In this document: positions 1-12,181 of the stretch, piece after piece | Layout: each line of letters starts with the position of its first letter | Position numbering within the stretch: position 1 is the stretch's first letter | Source of the DNA: Lingula anatina | Lineage: Eukaryota; Brachiopoda; Lingulata; Lingulida; Lingulidae | NCBI RefSeq assembly: GCF_001039355.2 | Contig: NW_019774203.1 | Location: forward strand, 518,558 to 582,557 | DNA length: 64,000 nucleotides | Reading direction: 5' to 3' | Notes under the pieces: generated by a model | What the model saw: only the letters and a program-made list of their open reading frames with translations | The model's database searches: none | Told to the model about the DNA's origin: nothing | Translations under genes and position numbers: made by a program

Positions 1-1085
1 TTGATCGTTGGAGAAAAATGTGTACAGGGAAGCATAGAAGTTGAAGGTGATTCTGATTTGAGTAAAGTGAATGGTGAGGCAGAAGCTAAAAGTGATGAGA
101 AATGTGTTGATGAATCAGAGAAAGAAGTTGAAATTTGTGAAAATATGGTGAGAACGAAAAAGAGAATAGTAGTTCCTCCATTAACGGTGATGAGAATTTC
201 TGTTTGTGCAGATTATGAGTTAGAGAAAAAGAAAGAGTATGTGATAGAACCTTGTATTGATAGACAAGTGTTGGTATCTTGTGCATTAGTTAAAGGTGAT
301 GATGTTGTTCCTGTAGAAATTGTGAGTGATGGAGAAAGAAATGCTGTTTTGAAAGCAGGTAGTGTGTTAGGTGTTATTAAGGAAGTTGAGACAGTTGATT
401 CTGAAGTGAGATGTAAAGATGTAGATGGGAAAGCTAGGGTGTCTGCTGTGAATAAAGCTGAAATGAAGTTGAATATAGGTGAAAACATGGATAAAGAAGT
501 AATGAGAAGTTTGAAAAGAGATTTGCCTGAACATTAGCAAGATTTATTTGAAAGATCGCGTGAGGAGCTTGATTCAAATGAAATGGTTGCATTGTGTAGA
601 ACTTTGAGAGATTATGAAGATGTATTTGCAAAGCGTGATCTTGATTTAGGGTGCATGAAAGGTGTTAAGCATACTATTAACACTGGTAGTGCAGCTCCTG
701 TGAAACAGAAATTGCGTAGAACTCCATTGGGAATGGAGGGAGAAGAGAAAAAGATGCTTGAAAAGTTGTTAGCTTCTGATGTTATTCAGCCGTCAAATTC
801 TGAATGGACTTCTCCACCAGTATTGGCTATGGAACTTACTAATTCTCCTGCAAGTTTTTCAAGAGCAATGCAGTTAGTATTGAGAGGTTTGACTTGGGAG
901 AAAGTGTTAGTGTATCTGGATATCACAGTGTTGGGGAAAAATTTGAAGATCATCTTAAGAATTTGAAAGAGGTTTTGGAGAGATTGCGTTCTTACAACTT
1001 GAAGTTAAAGCCTGAAAAGTATTTTCTTTTCCAAACAAAGTGTGAGTTCCTAGGAAAGTCTTTCAGTAGAAAAGGTGTTGGTTAG
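1..1085 (+). pseudogene. gypsy pol relic: pre-RT linker and reverse transcriptase fragments
   Basis: Positions 1-534 read as the linker before RT, with the usual run of short beta strands and acidic residues. An in-frame TAG at 535-537 interrupts it. The frame then resumes into the RT N-terminus (about 540-830), with the motif IQPSNSEWTSPPV. An internal deletion follows and removes the fingers and palm segment with the first catalytic Asp. The next block has LTNSPASFSRAMQ, then a YLDD-like motif reduced to YLD-I by loss of one Asp codon (about 915). A frameshift near 940 moves the rest (EDHLKNLKEVLERLRSYNLK) into another frame. The strand is open but not functional. Confidence 0.8.
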
Positions 1086-1427
1086 AAAATGGTTAACCGT
1101 TGTATTTGTGTAGTATGGCCGTGAAAGAATTGTGGAATTGCAAAGAGCAATTGATTCTTTTGAATGTGCTATATTACAAATGGGAAAAGAGAGAAGATAG
1201 AAAATTGTTTAATTGTACCAGAAGATTTGGTCAATGAAGTTTTGTTTTTCTTTATTTGAATGAGCTTTATGTTTAAGTAAATAATATGTGTACATAGTAA
1301 ATGCGGCAATGCTGTAATACTATGTTAGTAATGTAATATTTTTTTAAATATTCATTTGAAAGAAAAGATCATTATCCTGTTATATTTATTCAAGAAAAAT
1401 AAAACCTTGTGTAAGTTTATTTCAGAT

Positions 1428-2086
1428 ATGGATGATTTAGACATGCTAGATGAAGCCTGTTTTGTCCTGGATTATGATGACACTGATTTGGTGGAAGATC
1501 CTACTGTCCTAATTGGTGAAGAGGGGGAGGAAGTTACCCACTCAAAGTGCAAAAGGAGGAAACAGAAAAGAAGTTCAGTGTGGTTTGTCTGGTGTCCAGT
1601 GCTGACCTGAGTAGACATCTTGGACGTCATGCGAAATCTGTTCATTTGTATATGACTCCAGGATTGGTGTGCTGGTATTGCAGATCGATGGAAAAGGACA
1701 ATTCGCTTTTACGTAAACGTCATGGTGATGTTCATTCGTGTGGAACTGGTGAATTCGAGAAAAAACTGTGGATCCAGTTGGTGAATGGATTTATACATTT
1801 CCTGATATTGACATTAAATATGATAAATATATGGGAACTGATGGACTATGTGCAAAGTGAAGGACTAGCAATATTACCAGATAACTGTTCCAAGGAGGAC
1901 ATCAACTTTGTGAAAATAAACATTTATGGAAATGGTATGGAGCTTAAGACTGATATTCTGAATTCTTTGTTGACTTTATTTCACTGGAGAACTTTGTATC
2001 ATCTGTTACAAAAACTTTCATCAGAGGATCGTGAACTCAGTAGTCATTGGTATCGGCGGACGGAATTTACTTTGCTACATGGATGA
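1428..2086 (+). pseudogene. Extra ORF downstream of gypsy pol, zinc-finger-like, frameshifted
   Basis: An ATG at 1428 starts an acidic segment (MDDLDMLDEACFVLDYDD). A one-base shift near 1550-1590 leads into a second frame, which runs to the stop at 2084-2086. The second part has Cys/His spacing like a degenerate C2H2 finger pair (DLSRHLGRHAKSVH, then CWYC and RKRHGDVH). A splice-acceptor-like ttcag lies just before the ATG, as expected for an ORF made from a spliced retroelement transcript. I do not recognise the family. It sits inside the element, between pol and the PPT, so it is most likely an accessory retroelement ORF and not a host gene. Confidence 0.55.
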
Positions 2087-2471
2087 AAAATGAACTATAT
2101 AATGATTTGACATTTCACATTGACATTGTTATCATTAATAATGTTATTTTAAGCACCTTTGAGTTAAAATCACTTTGTTTGCTTTTAAAGTTGATTTAAA
2201 GTTATAATGGATTTTAAACTGTCTTGCATTCCTAAGGATGGACATTTATGCTGAGAGATGGACTTAATTGACTTTGCTTGTGTTAAAGTTAAATGTTGAA
2301 TCTTGGCATAACAATAATGACTTATTTGCTTTACTTGCTTATTTTAAATGTAAAGTACGATTTCAGTTGTTGAATTGTAGTAATTGTAGTTAAGTTATTA
2401 AGTTACATTTTAAAGTAATGGTTTATATTGTAATAATAGGGGGGAGTTTTGTTCGTCAAAAGGGGGGAGAG

Positions 2472-2892
2472 TGTGACGATGTAGTGTGTTAGTTGAGATT
2501 GTTTTATATTGCTACCGGTAGATGTCTCTATAAGTAAAGTGTTACCCGGTGTGCAAGTTTGAATCTCTCCCGTGATTGGTAACCTAAAGGTAAAACTGTT
2601 CACTGTATAGTTGCATGTTCTGATTGGTAAACGTGTACTATCTGAACTTGTATATAAGGTGTGACTTAAAATAAATCGGCCTCTTTGACGGCTCTTTACG
2701 GCTCTTCTTTCTTTGTTAGGACTTTTGGCTCTAACCTATGTGTTCTTGGCTCTTTTGGTCCTCTTTGCGGCTCTTTGAGCCTTTTTTCTGTGCTTATACT
2801 CTGAGATACCAGTAAGTGCATTGTTATTTGTACCTTCATAAGGTAATCGGCCGCGAAGGCGTAACACCTCCGTCTTATATTAACATCGTACA
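2472..2892 (+). repeat. 3' LTR of the gypsy element
   Basis: It begins TGTGACGATGT immediately after a G-rich polypurine tract and ends ACATCGTACA, giving short imperfect inverted ends of the TG...CA type. It contains a TATA-like tatataagg at 2651 and an AATAAA at 2670-2675 at promoter-to-polyA spacing. Length is 421 bp. The 5' partner is outside the window, so the ends cannot be confirmed by LTR-LTR comparison. Confidence 0.75.
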
Positions 2893-4200
2893 TGTAAGTC
2901 TCTTTGACGAGATCTTCCTTTGTACCACAGGATATATGTAAGAGTAGCCGTTTATTGCTGACTTAGCCGTTTATTACAGAATAACCCGTTTATCACTGAC
3001 TTTGTCAAGTTTTACTAATTAAGCAATTTATCTGACTTAACCATTTATTACTGACTTAGCCGTTAATCACTGACTTAGTCAATCAATACTAACTTAGCCA
3101 TATTTGTTTCCAGTGTTGACAGCACTGCGATCTGCACCAAAGGCAATGGATGCATCTAATGCAGCATGGGGCAGATGAATTGAACGTCGATGGTCTAGGT
3201 CTCCTACAGATACGCAATTTTAAAACGCAACCTTTATAGATATATCTCATTTTACCGTGACCTTGGTACTCTGCATGGTTGATTCACCTGTCTGAGGATA
3301 AGATTTCGGCTTATTGTGGTACTCACTCGTCTACTATTTATCGCTCTAGAGGAAATAAAGAATACTGTAAATTGTCAGCAGTAGTTGTGTTATTTTATCT
3401 TCTCCATTTGACATTCATGAAGTCTTCACCCTTGCTTTGTCAAACCTTCATCTTTAGCACCATCAATTTATTAAAATTTTATGGCTTTCATTATTTTATT
3501 TGAGATTAACCCTATCAAATAGAAACCTTGGACATCTTGTGCATCGTTGAAGTTTCACTGAATACAACTGGCAGATCTTATGAGCAAACCATTGGAAGCA
3601 GAACCACAATTTGTAAGGTAGGATTGATTTCTGATTTGTGATTGTACAAGACTTATTGTTTATCTAAAGTTGAAAAATTAATAATTTAGATTTTTTTATG
3701 AATTTGTCTTATTACATATGCTTTTAATGCAAATTTTGCAATCAGGCCATTAATCTTTTCAAACTGATACATAAAAAGAGATCTTATAAAATATAAATTA
3801 AACGAAATATGATAGAGTGATAGAGATTTAGAAAATAATTCAAATGCATTATATCAGTAAGTACAAACAAGATGATAATGATGGCGTTCACATCAAATTG
3901 AACTGTGCTTGGTGCTACACTAAGCGGTAAAAGTTAAACCAAAGACGCATTTACTTGGTAAACTCTGCACTCGTTGATCAGTGCTACTGCCCCCGTCAGA
4001 AGTACTGGTTCATCTGAAACCCGCATTCAAGTAATTTTCATCATACAGGTAGATGTATTTCTCCTAGTGAATAACTGACAATGCATTAACCATAAAAAAC
4101 ACAAACAGCATATTAAGTGCATACGGACGCAGGTAGCGCACGAGTTTTATTTTAAACCATCGTCATCATTGTCATCGCAAGGACAGTGAAAGGAACGACC
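2893..4200 (+). pseudogene. Copy A: fragment of the small secreted-protein gene (exon 2 and downstream)
   Basis: This stretch is paralogous to the intron end and exon 2 of the gene at 9100-9951, and to the inverted copy at about 44.2-43.1 kb. The intron-end minisatellite (2941-3105) is followed by an acceptor (tttccag) and exon 2 from 3114. The exon lacks 6 bp compared with the 9.7 kb copy and has TGA at 3176-3178, where that copy has TGG. Homology to the inverted copy then continues about 1 kb downstream to the G-run at 4207. No exon 1 is present: the gypsy element abuts the left edge. Probably a dead copy. Confidence 0.7.
2941..3105 (+). repeat. Degenerate ~20-bp minisatellite at intron end (copy A)
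   Basis: Repeated units resemble CTGACTTAGCCATTTATTA. The same motif array sits in front of exon 2 at 9565-9690, so it is an inherited intron feature of the gene family. Confidence 0.7.
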
Positions 4201-4206
4201 CGAGCG

Positions 4207-4228
4207 TGGGGGGGGGGGGGGGGGGGGG
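4207..4228 (+). repeat. Poly-G run
   Basis: Uninterrupted G homopolymer. It marks the right limit of the homology between copy A and the inverted copy near 43.14 kb. Confidence 0.9.
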
Positions 4229-4229
4229 C

Positions 4230-6260
4230 CCTTATAATAAATCAGTATTAATAACCCCTTTATCATAAACCTCCCATAAATAAGGTACCGTGGGCTCTCA
4301 TCATGCTACGGAGATTTCCATGTTCTGTCTTAAGGTTGTTAAACTCAAAACCATGTTGTAACACCAACATAAATTATTTTATGAAACTATATGAGCTATA
4401 CATGGTAAAATAAAGGCCCTTTAAGAGCTTTAATTCAACCTTCTCCCTTTTTTTCATCATAGCTGAGATTTTTTTACTACTTATAATTGTATCAATTAAA
4501 ATGTTAATCAGAAAAATCATAAAGTTCAAAACAAGGTGGACAGGCACAAGGTCTCATTATAATTTATCTCTTAAAGATTACCAGCTGCAAACATGAACAG
4601 CAAAAATTGTACTTGTAATATTATATAAAGCTACTTATACATTCTAAGTCGCAAATAAGTGAATTTTACGATGGATGCTTCAAGAGAAAGACCACAAGAC
4701 CCACTGATTGAATTAATAATATGACGATTTAAAAGTATTATTAACAAACCATTGTTCACTACTGCGGTCCATTACATATTCCTCCTTATCTTACTTAAAA
4801 TAATATATTTATATGAAATTGTCTTATGACAAATAATTACAAGTCATATTATTTCAATTAAAGGTAAAAAAGCAACGTCTCATAAGGAAATTTAAGATAA
4901 CGCACCATAATTTAAAACTCCTTTAAATTAGATGAACACTGTTGTTATATGTACCTGTACAATGACCTTTTCCTTTATGTAACCCTTTCTCTTTTGCATA
5001 ACCCTGCATGGGGAGCTATAAAAGCAACATATGCCATTTATTTTGTAACCATTTATTCGCCCGATGTCTGTACAATTTACAAAAGAATAGAGTACAAATA
5101 GATTAGCTAGTGAACAGATAAGCAACAGGGGCAATGTCATCATTATTCATAACAATGGCCTCAAATACGTGATTTATACAAAGCCAGTCGCCGGGCTGTA
5201 AGCATCAGGTGTAATTACTTCATTATTCTTTACACTGGCTCCAAATGCTATAAATGATGGTGTGGCCTTAAGGACAGTAGTAGTAAATCGACCGAAATAG
5301 AAACAATGCCCTGTTCCTTTTTGTTTTTATGAAGATAAAAATAAAACATACCTCACAAAAGGCCAATTTAAGACAAATATTAAGTGCAGTGTCCAATGGA
5401 TGACACTGTAGCGGCATTTTTGTGGAAAAATACTGTTATTGGTTTTGGTATTTTCTCCATAACCTAGACACCTATTCAAGTGATTCAAACGACATCATAA
5501 AGCTAGGTACAAGCACTACAAACGGATACCAGGGAATTGTCTTAAACTATATCCTTTTGACTTTATCGTCTTTTACGTTAAATTGTCCCATATTTCAATG
5601 GGTTATTCATTTCAATAGACGATAACTTTCAAACAAACAATTTCCTCCAAAATCCCTGATATCCATCTGTGGTCCACATCCCCAGCAACAATGAGTGCAA
5701 TTTTCGTAACAATCGGTTGCTGAGATAGTGAGATAGACCTGAAAATGATTCAATTATATCGTCAATCTGGAAAGCTGTTAAAACAGCCGAAAACTTTCAC
5801 AGGCTGGTTAACAGTGCTAAGCTAAGAAATTCGCCTGTTATCGGTTATACAATCAGATGGAACCCTTGCTCATTGACATCTAAAAAATTTTTGCTTGGCT
5901 GCTTTGAAATGCCAGAAAGTCGTGTTTTTGTAACATTCTCCGATCACTCGTCAGATTTGTAAACGTGCCGCCATTTTGATTGACAGCTCTGGACATGTCC
6001 CTAGCCTAGTGATGCCGAGTAGGGAGTCAAGGATATGTACTAGGAAGCGCTAACAAACACGATTACGTTTAACTGCAGTTAAGAGGTGTGAAGTTGCATG
6101 TAAACGTTTCTTTGGGCCTTCCTCGGCAATCGAACAATTTTACCTGGGAGCTTCCTTCTCTGTTATCGGCAAAGTGTTCAGCTGAAAGTGTTTGTCGAGA
6201 GCAAGTGGTCGTCACTCGTGTAAATACGAGTTTTTGACAGGTTACGCTGCAAGATTGTTT
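4230..6260. other. No gene recognised
   Basis: AT-rich sequence with only short spurious ORFs. I see no domain, RNA gene or complete transposon here. Confidence 0.6.
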
Positions 6261-6270
6261 CACGGCACTT

Positions 6271-6607
6271 GGTAGATGTATACGAGAGATATAATGCAAG
6301 TAACAGATTTGCAAATTAGGCATTCTTTATTTTTACACACATCTCACTAATATACATTTTACCTTGTTAGTCTTGACCATGATCGTGGTCTTTTTGTGAG
6401 TTCCATCTTTTGCTTACATTTTGAACTCTTTTTTTCCTTGGTAGATGTATATGAGAGATAAAATGCAAGTAACAGATTTGCAAATTAGGCATATTTTATT
6501 TTTACACACATCTCACTAATATACATTTTACCTTGTTAGTCTTGACCATGATCGTGCTCTATTTGTGAAGTCCATCTTTTGCCTACATTTTGAACTCTTT
6601 TTTCCCG
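6271..6607 (+). repeat. Tandem duplication, ~169-bp unit, two copies
   Basis: The block starting ggtagatgtata at 6271 recurs at 6440 (ggtagatgtata again) and stays highly similar through the gaactcttttt motif. This is a recent local duplication with a few substitutions. Confidence 0.9.
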
Positions 6608-8040
6608 TTTGATATGTGATTTTGACATTAAAATTTCTCCAAACATAGCAAAATGCAGTCCCACTACAACCCTCGCTTGAATTTCTCTCGTTTAGCCATT
6701 CCCATCACAATTTTTTCGCATGTCTCTCAAGCTCCTTAATACATTCATATCTCGGAGAATATAAACTTCATTTTGTCAACATCGGAATTTTTGTCAATAG
6801 ATTTTATGTTGTTTTAAAGCTGATGTAACACGTTTTGAAACGGCGTCGAACAATCATTGCTGGTTTCGTAAGGTGTCGCAGATACGCACGCCGAATTATA
6901 GCCTATCGCCAAAATAAGACCTATAAGTATTGTTTCCGGTGTCTTTTTTTTTCTTTTCGCTATTGATGTTTTTCACAAACGAACTTTTCTCTTCCCCATA
7001 GCGTACTCGACTTCTTTATTGCTCAGCTGATGTAAGACTTATGACCTGTTACCGCACATGTAATTGGCTTGTTAGTCATTAACTTTGCTCTGCCCCTCAA
7101 GGCAACGGCCTGTAATTAGCAACAGAGGCGTGAGTCGTGCTGGTTGAAAAACTCATCAAAAGACACATTTTGCGGTGCGAACTCCAAAACATTATTACAT
7201 TCAATGCTAGATACTTTTTTTGATTAATACGAATTCACAAAAATCTCAAAACATGGTTTTAAGGCGATTTTTACCCCACTACCCCCCTTAAACATGAATT
7301 TAATTCAGTTTTCCAAAGACATCTAGGGCAACTTGTACTCGTAGTAGACTCTACCTCTATTTACAGATTGTAGAATAACAGATCCTGTTCGTGGGTTTCC
7401 TGTGCCCTCTACCAGGGCTTCGCGGAAAAAACGTACGCGGCCATGACAGTATCCGACTTCTAGAATAAATATTCAAAACCAACAGAAATTGCTCTCGTTA
7501 AGGTGCGTCCTAGAAACGAATGCTCATGACAGATAAGTGCATTCCGCAAAATACACAAGCCTTTTTCAGCCACAACCTAGTTATCTATTCAAATGAATTT
7601 CAAACGGATGTGGATATGTGCCAAGAATAATATTACTAATGGCGATGTAAGATGAGATGACGGAATTCATAATCATCACACCCCGTGAATCAAAGGGAGG
7701 ATTTCGTTTAACATTAATTTGTGGCTTAAATTCACCCTTCTTTTGAAAATGGCACGATCGCTGGCCACTTAGTCATGTGACTTCCATCCATTGTTCAGAT
7801 TTGTCCGTTGACGATAAATACACTGACACAAGCTATTTTAGCTGCCAAATATAGAGATAGACTTGGCTCCCATACCTAGATCGATCTAACAGGATCGATG
7901 CATCTCCAAGGGAGATGCTTTCAGCTTAAGCGACTTAGATGTCTGCTGCACGCATACTGAAGCTGCCAAAATAAAGCAAACTTGCGGGGCAGAGCCCTAA
8001 CTAAGAGGTGTTTTTTTGCCCACTGTCGATAACTGTATAA
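6608..8040. other. No gene recognised
   Basis: Non-coding by eye. Only a copy of a short repeat starting ccatacctagatcgatct (about 7870-7960) stands out. It recurs at 8757 and, in related form, at 47.85 and 48.05 kb. Confidence 0.5.
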
Positions 8041-8049
8041 TGAAAATAA

Positions 8050-9099
8050 CAATGTTGAATTTTATATATCATCAAAGACCATTTCAATGTAATTCCAAAA
8101 TATTATAATTTAATTTCAGTGCGAGAGGAGCTAGTGTCTTCGCATGGTGTATTCTATGGGCTTAAATGAATATTCATGACAGGCGGGGGGTAATGGCGCA
8201 TAAGTGCCTCTTATTCATCATGGGAAGAATACAGGCAACAAGCAAACAAATGAAGTGCAGGGAACCTACCCTCCACCAGGGTGACAGATATTATAGGAAA
8301 AAATGTCCAAACCCAAAGAACCAAATCATCGTCTATTTATCTCAAGACATATCTGTGAAGTGCAGCATTCATATTGCTATTAATAGCGTCTTATTAGAAT
8401 CGCCAAGACCCTCTTCCGTGAGAAATTAAAATATTTTCTAATGGGCTTTCTTATGAATTCATTGCGACAGCGTCGTCAACTTGTAGCTAACGGACCCTTT
8501 TCTTCTCCCTCACTGCATTTCTCACTGAGAGAGAGAGCATGCCTTGGCCTCATTCAGAACAGGGGGCTTATAGATCCGCGGGTCAAATATGGCCGACCCA
8601 CTTGAATGCTTGCTCCGTAATCCTCTCAGCAAATCTTTTTACTCTCTAGTTTTGAAATAAACGGCAAGGGTTTTTAGTGGGTCGCCATATTTGATCCGCT
8701 GATCTGTTAGACTACTGTTCTGAATGCGCTCCTTTACTCTCAGACTGGGTTCCCATCCCTAGATCGATCTTACAGGATTGGCCGATCTCCATTGGTTCCT
8801 GGCTAAATTGCTTTCAGCCCAAGCGGCTTAGACGTCAGGGGCATCCACTTAAGTTCTTAAACGATAGTTAATTGCCTGCCCATTATCAGCCTCAGAAGGC
8901 GTGACAGACATCTGACCGAAAAAGTAAATTGCAATTAAGCGAGAATCCTCTCGGAGATAGTTCGATCTGAAGTACGATAAGGCCTTAGAATGGTCTCTCA
9001 GGGTATGATCCCTCAGCTTTGGAATAAATAACAACACAGTTACTGGTAGACACCACTCGTTTTGACGTGGAGACCGTGATTGGACAGACGACGAGCAGG
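8050..9099 (+). promoter_or_regulatory. Conserved upstream region of the secreted-protein gene (copy B)
   Basis: About 1 kb of sequence here is matched in reverse at about 50.76-50.26 kb and, after a 1.7 kb insertion, at 48.52 kb. Because the homology extends far beyond the exons, both copies derive from one segment that included promoter or 5' UTR sequence. I see no TATA box that I would commit to. A foldback repeat (8548-8735) lies inside. Confidence 0.45.
8548..8735. repeat. Foldback element with ~50-bp inverted arms
   Basis: The left arm cattcagaacagggggctta...atatggccgaccc is the imperfect reverse complement of the right arm gtcgccatatttgatccg...ctgttctgaatg. One arm recurs at 50338-50385 in the inverted copy. 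Confidence 0.7.
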
Positions 9100-9951
9100 A
9101 TGCGCTTTCTTGCAGTTTTGGTTCTTGTGACTTGTCTAATGTCATTGGCGGCAGCTATATGTACATGTACATATAAAGCTAATGAAGTGACCTGTTTGGT
9201 GTGCAATAATGCGGAACTAAGTAAGACTTTCTTTATTGATTTTGTTGCCTTACGTTGAATATATTTTAGTTTCACTTGAAATATGAAATATTTCATACAC
9301 ATATAGCTGTTCTACAAGTGTCCGGCTTATCAGAAGCGAAAAATTAAGCAAAAAGTAAAAAGGTTTAAAATGAAAATTATTGTCGGTTTCGAGTCACTTA
9401 GTTTTTTTTTTCTCTGGGGCGGTTATTTAGCACAGGTGATCTCAAACAACTTTACAGAAACGTTTACAAATGTTTACAGAGGTAATACGAAGACCTCCGT
9501 GCTATAACTTCATAAGTCCGTGTGACGAGAGGTTCTTCCCTTGTACTACGGGATACCAGTGCATGTAAGTGTAACTATTTATTACTGACTTAGTCAATTA
9601 TTACTAATTGAGCAATTTTTCTGAGTTAACAATTTATTACTAACTTAGCCATCTATCACTGACTTAGTCAATAATAATTAACTTGGCCATATTTTTCCAG
9701 TGTTGGATGCAACTGCACTGCGATCTGCATTAAAGACAATGAATGCTTCTAATGCAGCAAGAGACAGATGGATTGAACGACGATGGTCTCTGTCTCCTTT
9801 TGATACGCAATCTTTAAATGAAGTCTTTTTAGGCTTATTGTGGTTCCCACTCATCTACTTCTCATCTACATCTACTGAGACAATTAATCCCCGAGATGGG
9901 CGAAACACGTACAGGTCGCTTTCTGTTTTCTTACATGATAACGAATTTTAA
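9100..9951 (+). CDS. Copy B: two-exon gene for a short secreted protein
   Basis: Exon 1 (9100-9220) starts ATG and encodes a clear signal peptide (MRFLAVLVLVTCLMSLAAA), then a short Cys-rich stretch (CTCTYKANEVTCLVCNNAEL). It ends in a strong donor A|GTAAGA at 9221. Exon 2 (9701-9951) follows an acceptor tttttccag. The split codon A|TG keeps the frame and gives 123 residues ending at TAA 9949-9951. Exon 2 holds a conserved block (ALRSALKTMNASNAARDRW). Paralogous exons at 3.1 and 44.2 kb have TGA in place of Trp at RW, so the ancestral protein probably stopped there and this copy gained about 57 residues by stop loss. Family unknown. A secreted peptide or effector is an inference from signal peptide and size only. 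Confidence 0.6.
9565..9690 (+). repeat. Degenerate ~20-bp minisatellite at intron end (copy B)
   Basis: Same CTGACTTAG / TTTATTACT motif series as 2941-3105, just ahead of the exon 2 acceptor. Confidence 0.65.
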
Positions 9952-11733
9952 AAACGAGACACATTTGAAGAGTTTGCTGCTATGTACTAGTAGACTTAGA
10001 CTTTTTCATTAATATTGCTTACACTGCATATCGCACAATCCAGCAGTGCAACAAACATGGCAGTCAGATAATTATTAGCGACACACCTGATTGCACTCTT
10101 CTTTTTTAAGAACTCAACTTTACCTAGGCATACCTTTGAAACTGAAATAATCCACATTAAATGTCACGTCTGTCCATGTATGGCTGTTCTAGCAATTGTA
10201 GGATACATGTAAGTGTTCCGATTAAATTACACTTGAAATGTTAGCATCAATCTACAATCACACCTCGGTTTATACTAGATTCAGTTTGGTTTGCTCATTT
10301 ACCAATAATGAAACAACTTCTGCGAGGAGGCATTCAAAGATAAAACAAAAACGTATATTAGTGAAGTGGTATTGTCAAGTTCATAACTTCCAGAAAGCAG
10401 GGATGAATTCTAAACGTCATTATATATATATTAACAATTAACCGGTACATGTTGGTTAAGGACCTTTTTTTCTGAATTTCTGATATTGAACATAGCATAT
10501 GCAAGTTTGACATGTATGTTTTAATAATATCTCAAAAATGTACATTCGTTTATTGCTATATCATCTTGAGTGGAATAACAGTTTTTTATTTCTTTAAAAA
10601 CACAACGTGCCTTCAAAGCACACTCCAGGTTAAAGGTTTTATTTATTTTGGATTATAAACAAAAAACAAAAAATGAATAAGAAAACAGTATACAGCAAGT
10701 ATGGAAATTTGCAATTTTCTCTGAACTGTTGGCATAAGCACTATCTACAGGTAGAAATCCGTTTTCAAGTTTCAACTTCGCAGTAAAAATGTTACGAATA
10801 AAAGCCACCTGTTTCCATTCCCGCCCCCATTTTTTAAAAATAGAAACAAACTCTAAAACGGGTTTTGATCATTTATCCTTTTTCAGCTGTTGTAGATGTT
10901 TTCCTTAGCTGATGAAGGGCATAATTACTAACATTTTCAGGAAAAATGTTGATTTTTGCTATACAGTGACGTGTAGTTCACTTCATGTCTTTGCTGAATG
11001 GAATGGAAATGTCTCGATGCTGTGGGTAGAACTAAAGGTGTATGTGGGGGGGGGGGGGGCCGTAAAGGAAACAGGTTTGGTACAGTGGGTGTTTCCATGT
11101 CATTTTTAAGAGTGGAAGAAGAAGACATTTGCAATTTCATTTTTTAAAAGGTCGGAAAGGGTGATGAACAAGGGCTTGCTGCCTCTGTGAATCTACTTTT
11201 TTTTTATATTAAAGGCGCTTAGGAAGCTAATTTTAAGTCTGGGGAAGTGGGGCTATTGCCAAAATCGACTGCATCTACAGTATGCATATTTAAGATAGAT
11301 ACGTTATACAACGTAGTGCGCAAGAAGTACCAAGTTTTCTCACACACTGCATGACACGCCACACGCGTCGACCCTGCAGGGGCACAGTTATTAAACCTCG
11401 GCTCATTAAAGGGTACCGGCGGAGACGGATTGTGACGGAAGTGACGTGTAGTGGTGTAAGACGTGAAGCTGAGTGGTCGTTTTTAGCTGGCAGTAAATGG
11501 GAATGAAGACGTGGGCTTAGAGAAAAAAGCAGTTATTTTAACAACACGGTAGGATAACATTTTTCTTTATGCATTTGGGGCAGAAAATACTTGTAGAAAT
11601 AATAGGCGCATGATATGAAAACGTGACACGGAACTTAAAGGTGAAAAATCGTGCTTAATTTGCAGTCAATTTGTTTAGAGATATATGCGGCATCGACCGC
11701 CAGCGCGACAAAGAGTGTCAATGGAAGAGAATT
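9952..11733. other. No gene recognised; poly-G at 11047-11059
   Basis: AT-rich sequence without a supported exon. It contains one G homopolymer near 11047. Confidence 0.5.
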
Positions 11734-11950
11734 CCCGGTGTAGCGTGCCGTAGAGTCCGGCCCTTTCAGAGTCCGTAGGACCCTATGTTTTAAAACTGAG
11801 TGTCCGGCATACACTCAGTTTTAAAACGTAGGGTCCACGGATACTAAGTTTTAAATCTGAAAGTCCGGGTGACTTCCTATATTAAAACGTGCAGTCCCCA
11901 GACTTTCAGTTTTAAAATGAACAGTCCGCTTTGAATCGCAAAGGTCCCCC
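11734..11950. repeat. Left GTCC/GGAC ladder
   Basis: About ten GTCC motifs occur at roughly 15-35 bp spacing. They are separated by near-palindromic words, for example ACTGAGTGTCCGG and CATACACTCAGTTTTAAAAC. Confidence 0.75.
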
Positions 11951-12181
11951 TTACTGTTGCATTTTAGGCAAAAGAAAATCAAGTTTAATTCGTACCCATA
12001 AGGCAATATTCCTTATTTTTTGCAATATGTATGCTTTATACATTTCATTAAAGAAATAGTTCTATTGATGCAATGTAATTGTAACTAATTATCAATAAAA
12101 AGTTAAAATTTATTGAATTAAAATAAGACAAGAATACAGAAAATCTGTTTTAACTGGGTGTTTTTTGTTTACAATCTTCTT

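Larger units (their letters stand above)
1..2892 (+). mobile_element. Decayed Ty3/gypsy LTR retrotransposon, 3' half
   Basis: The window opens inside an LTR element. In order it holds a pol relic (1-1085), a gap with no clear RNase H or integrase, a separate zinc-finger-like ORF (1428-2086), a purine-rich tract of the polypurine type ending near 2470, and a 3' LTR (2472-2892). The 5' LTR, gag and protease lie outside or are lost. Pol carries a stop, deletions and frameshifts, so the copy is dead. The order pol then extra ORF then PPT then LTR is seen directly; the Ty3/gypsy assignment rests on the RT-region residues. Confidence 0.8.
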
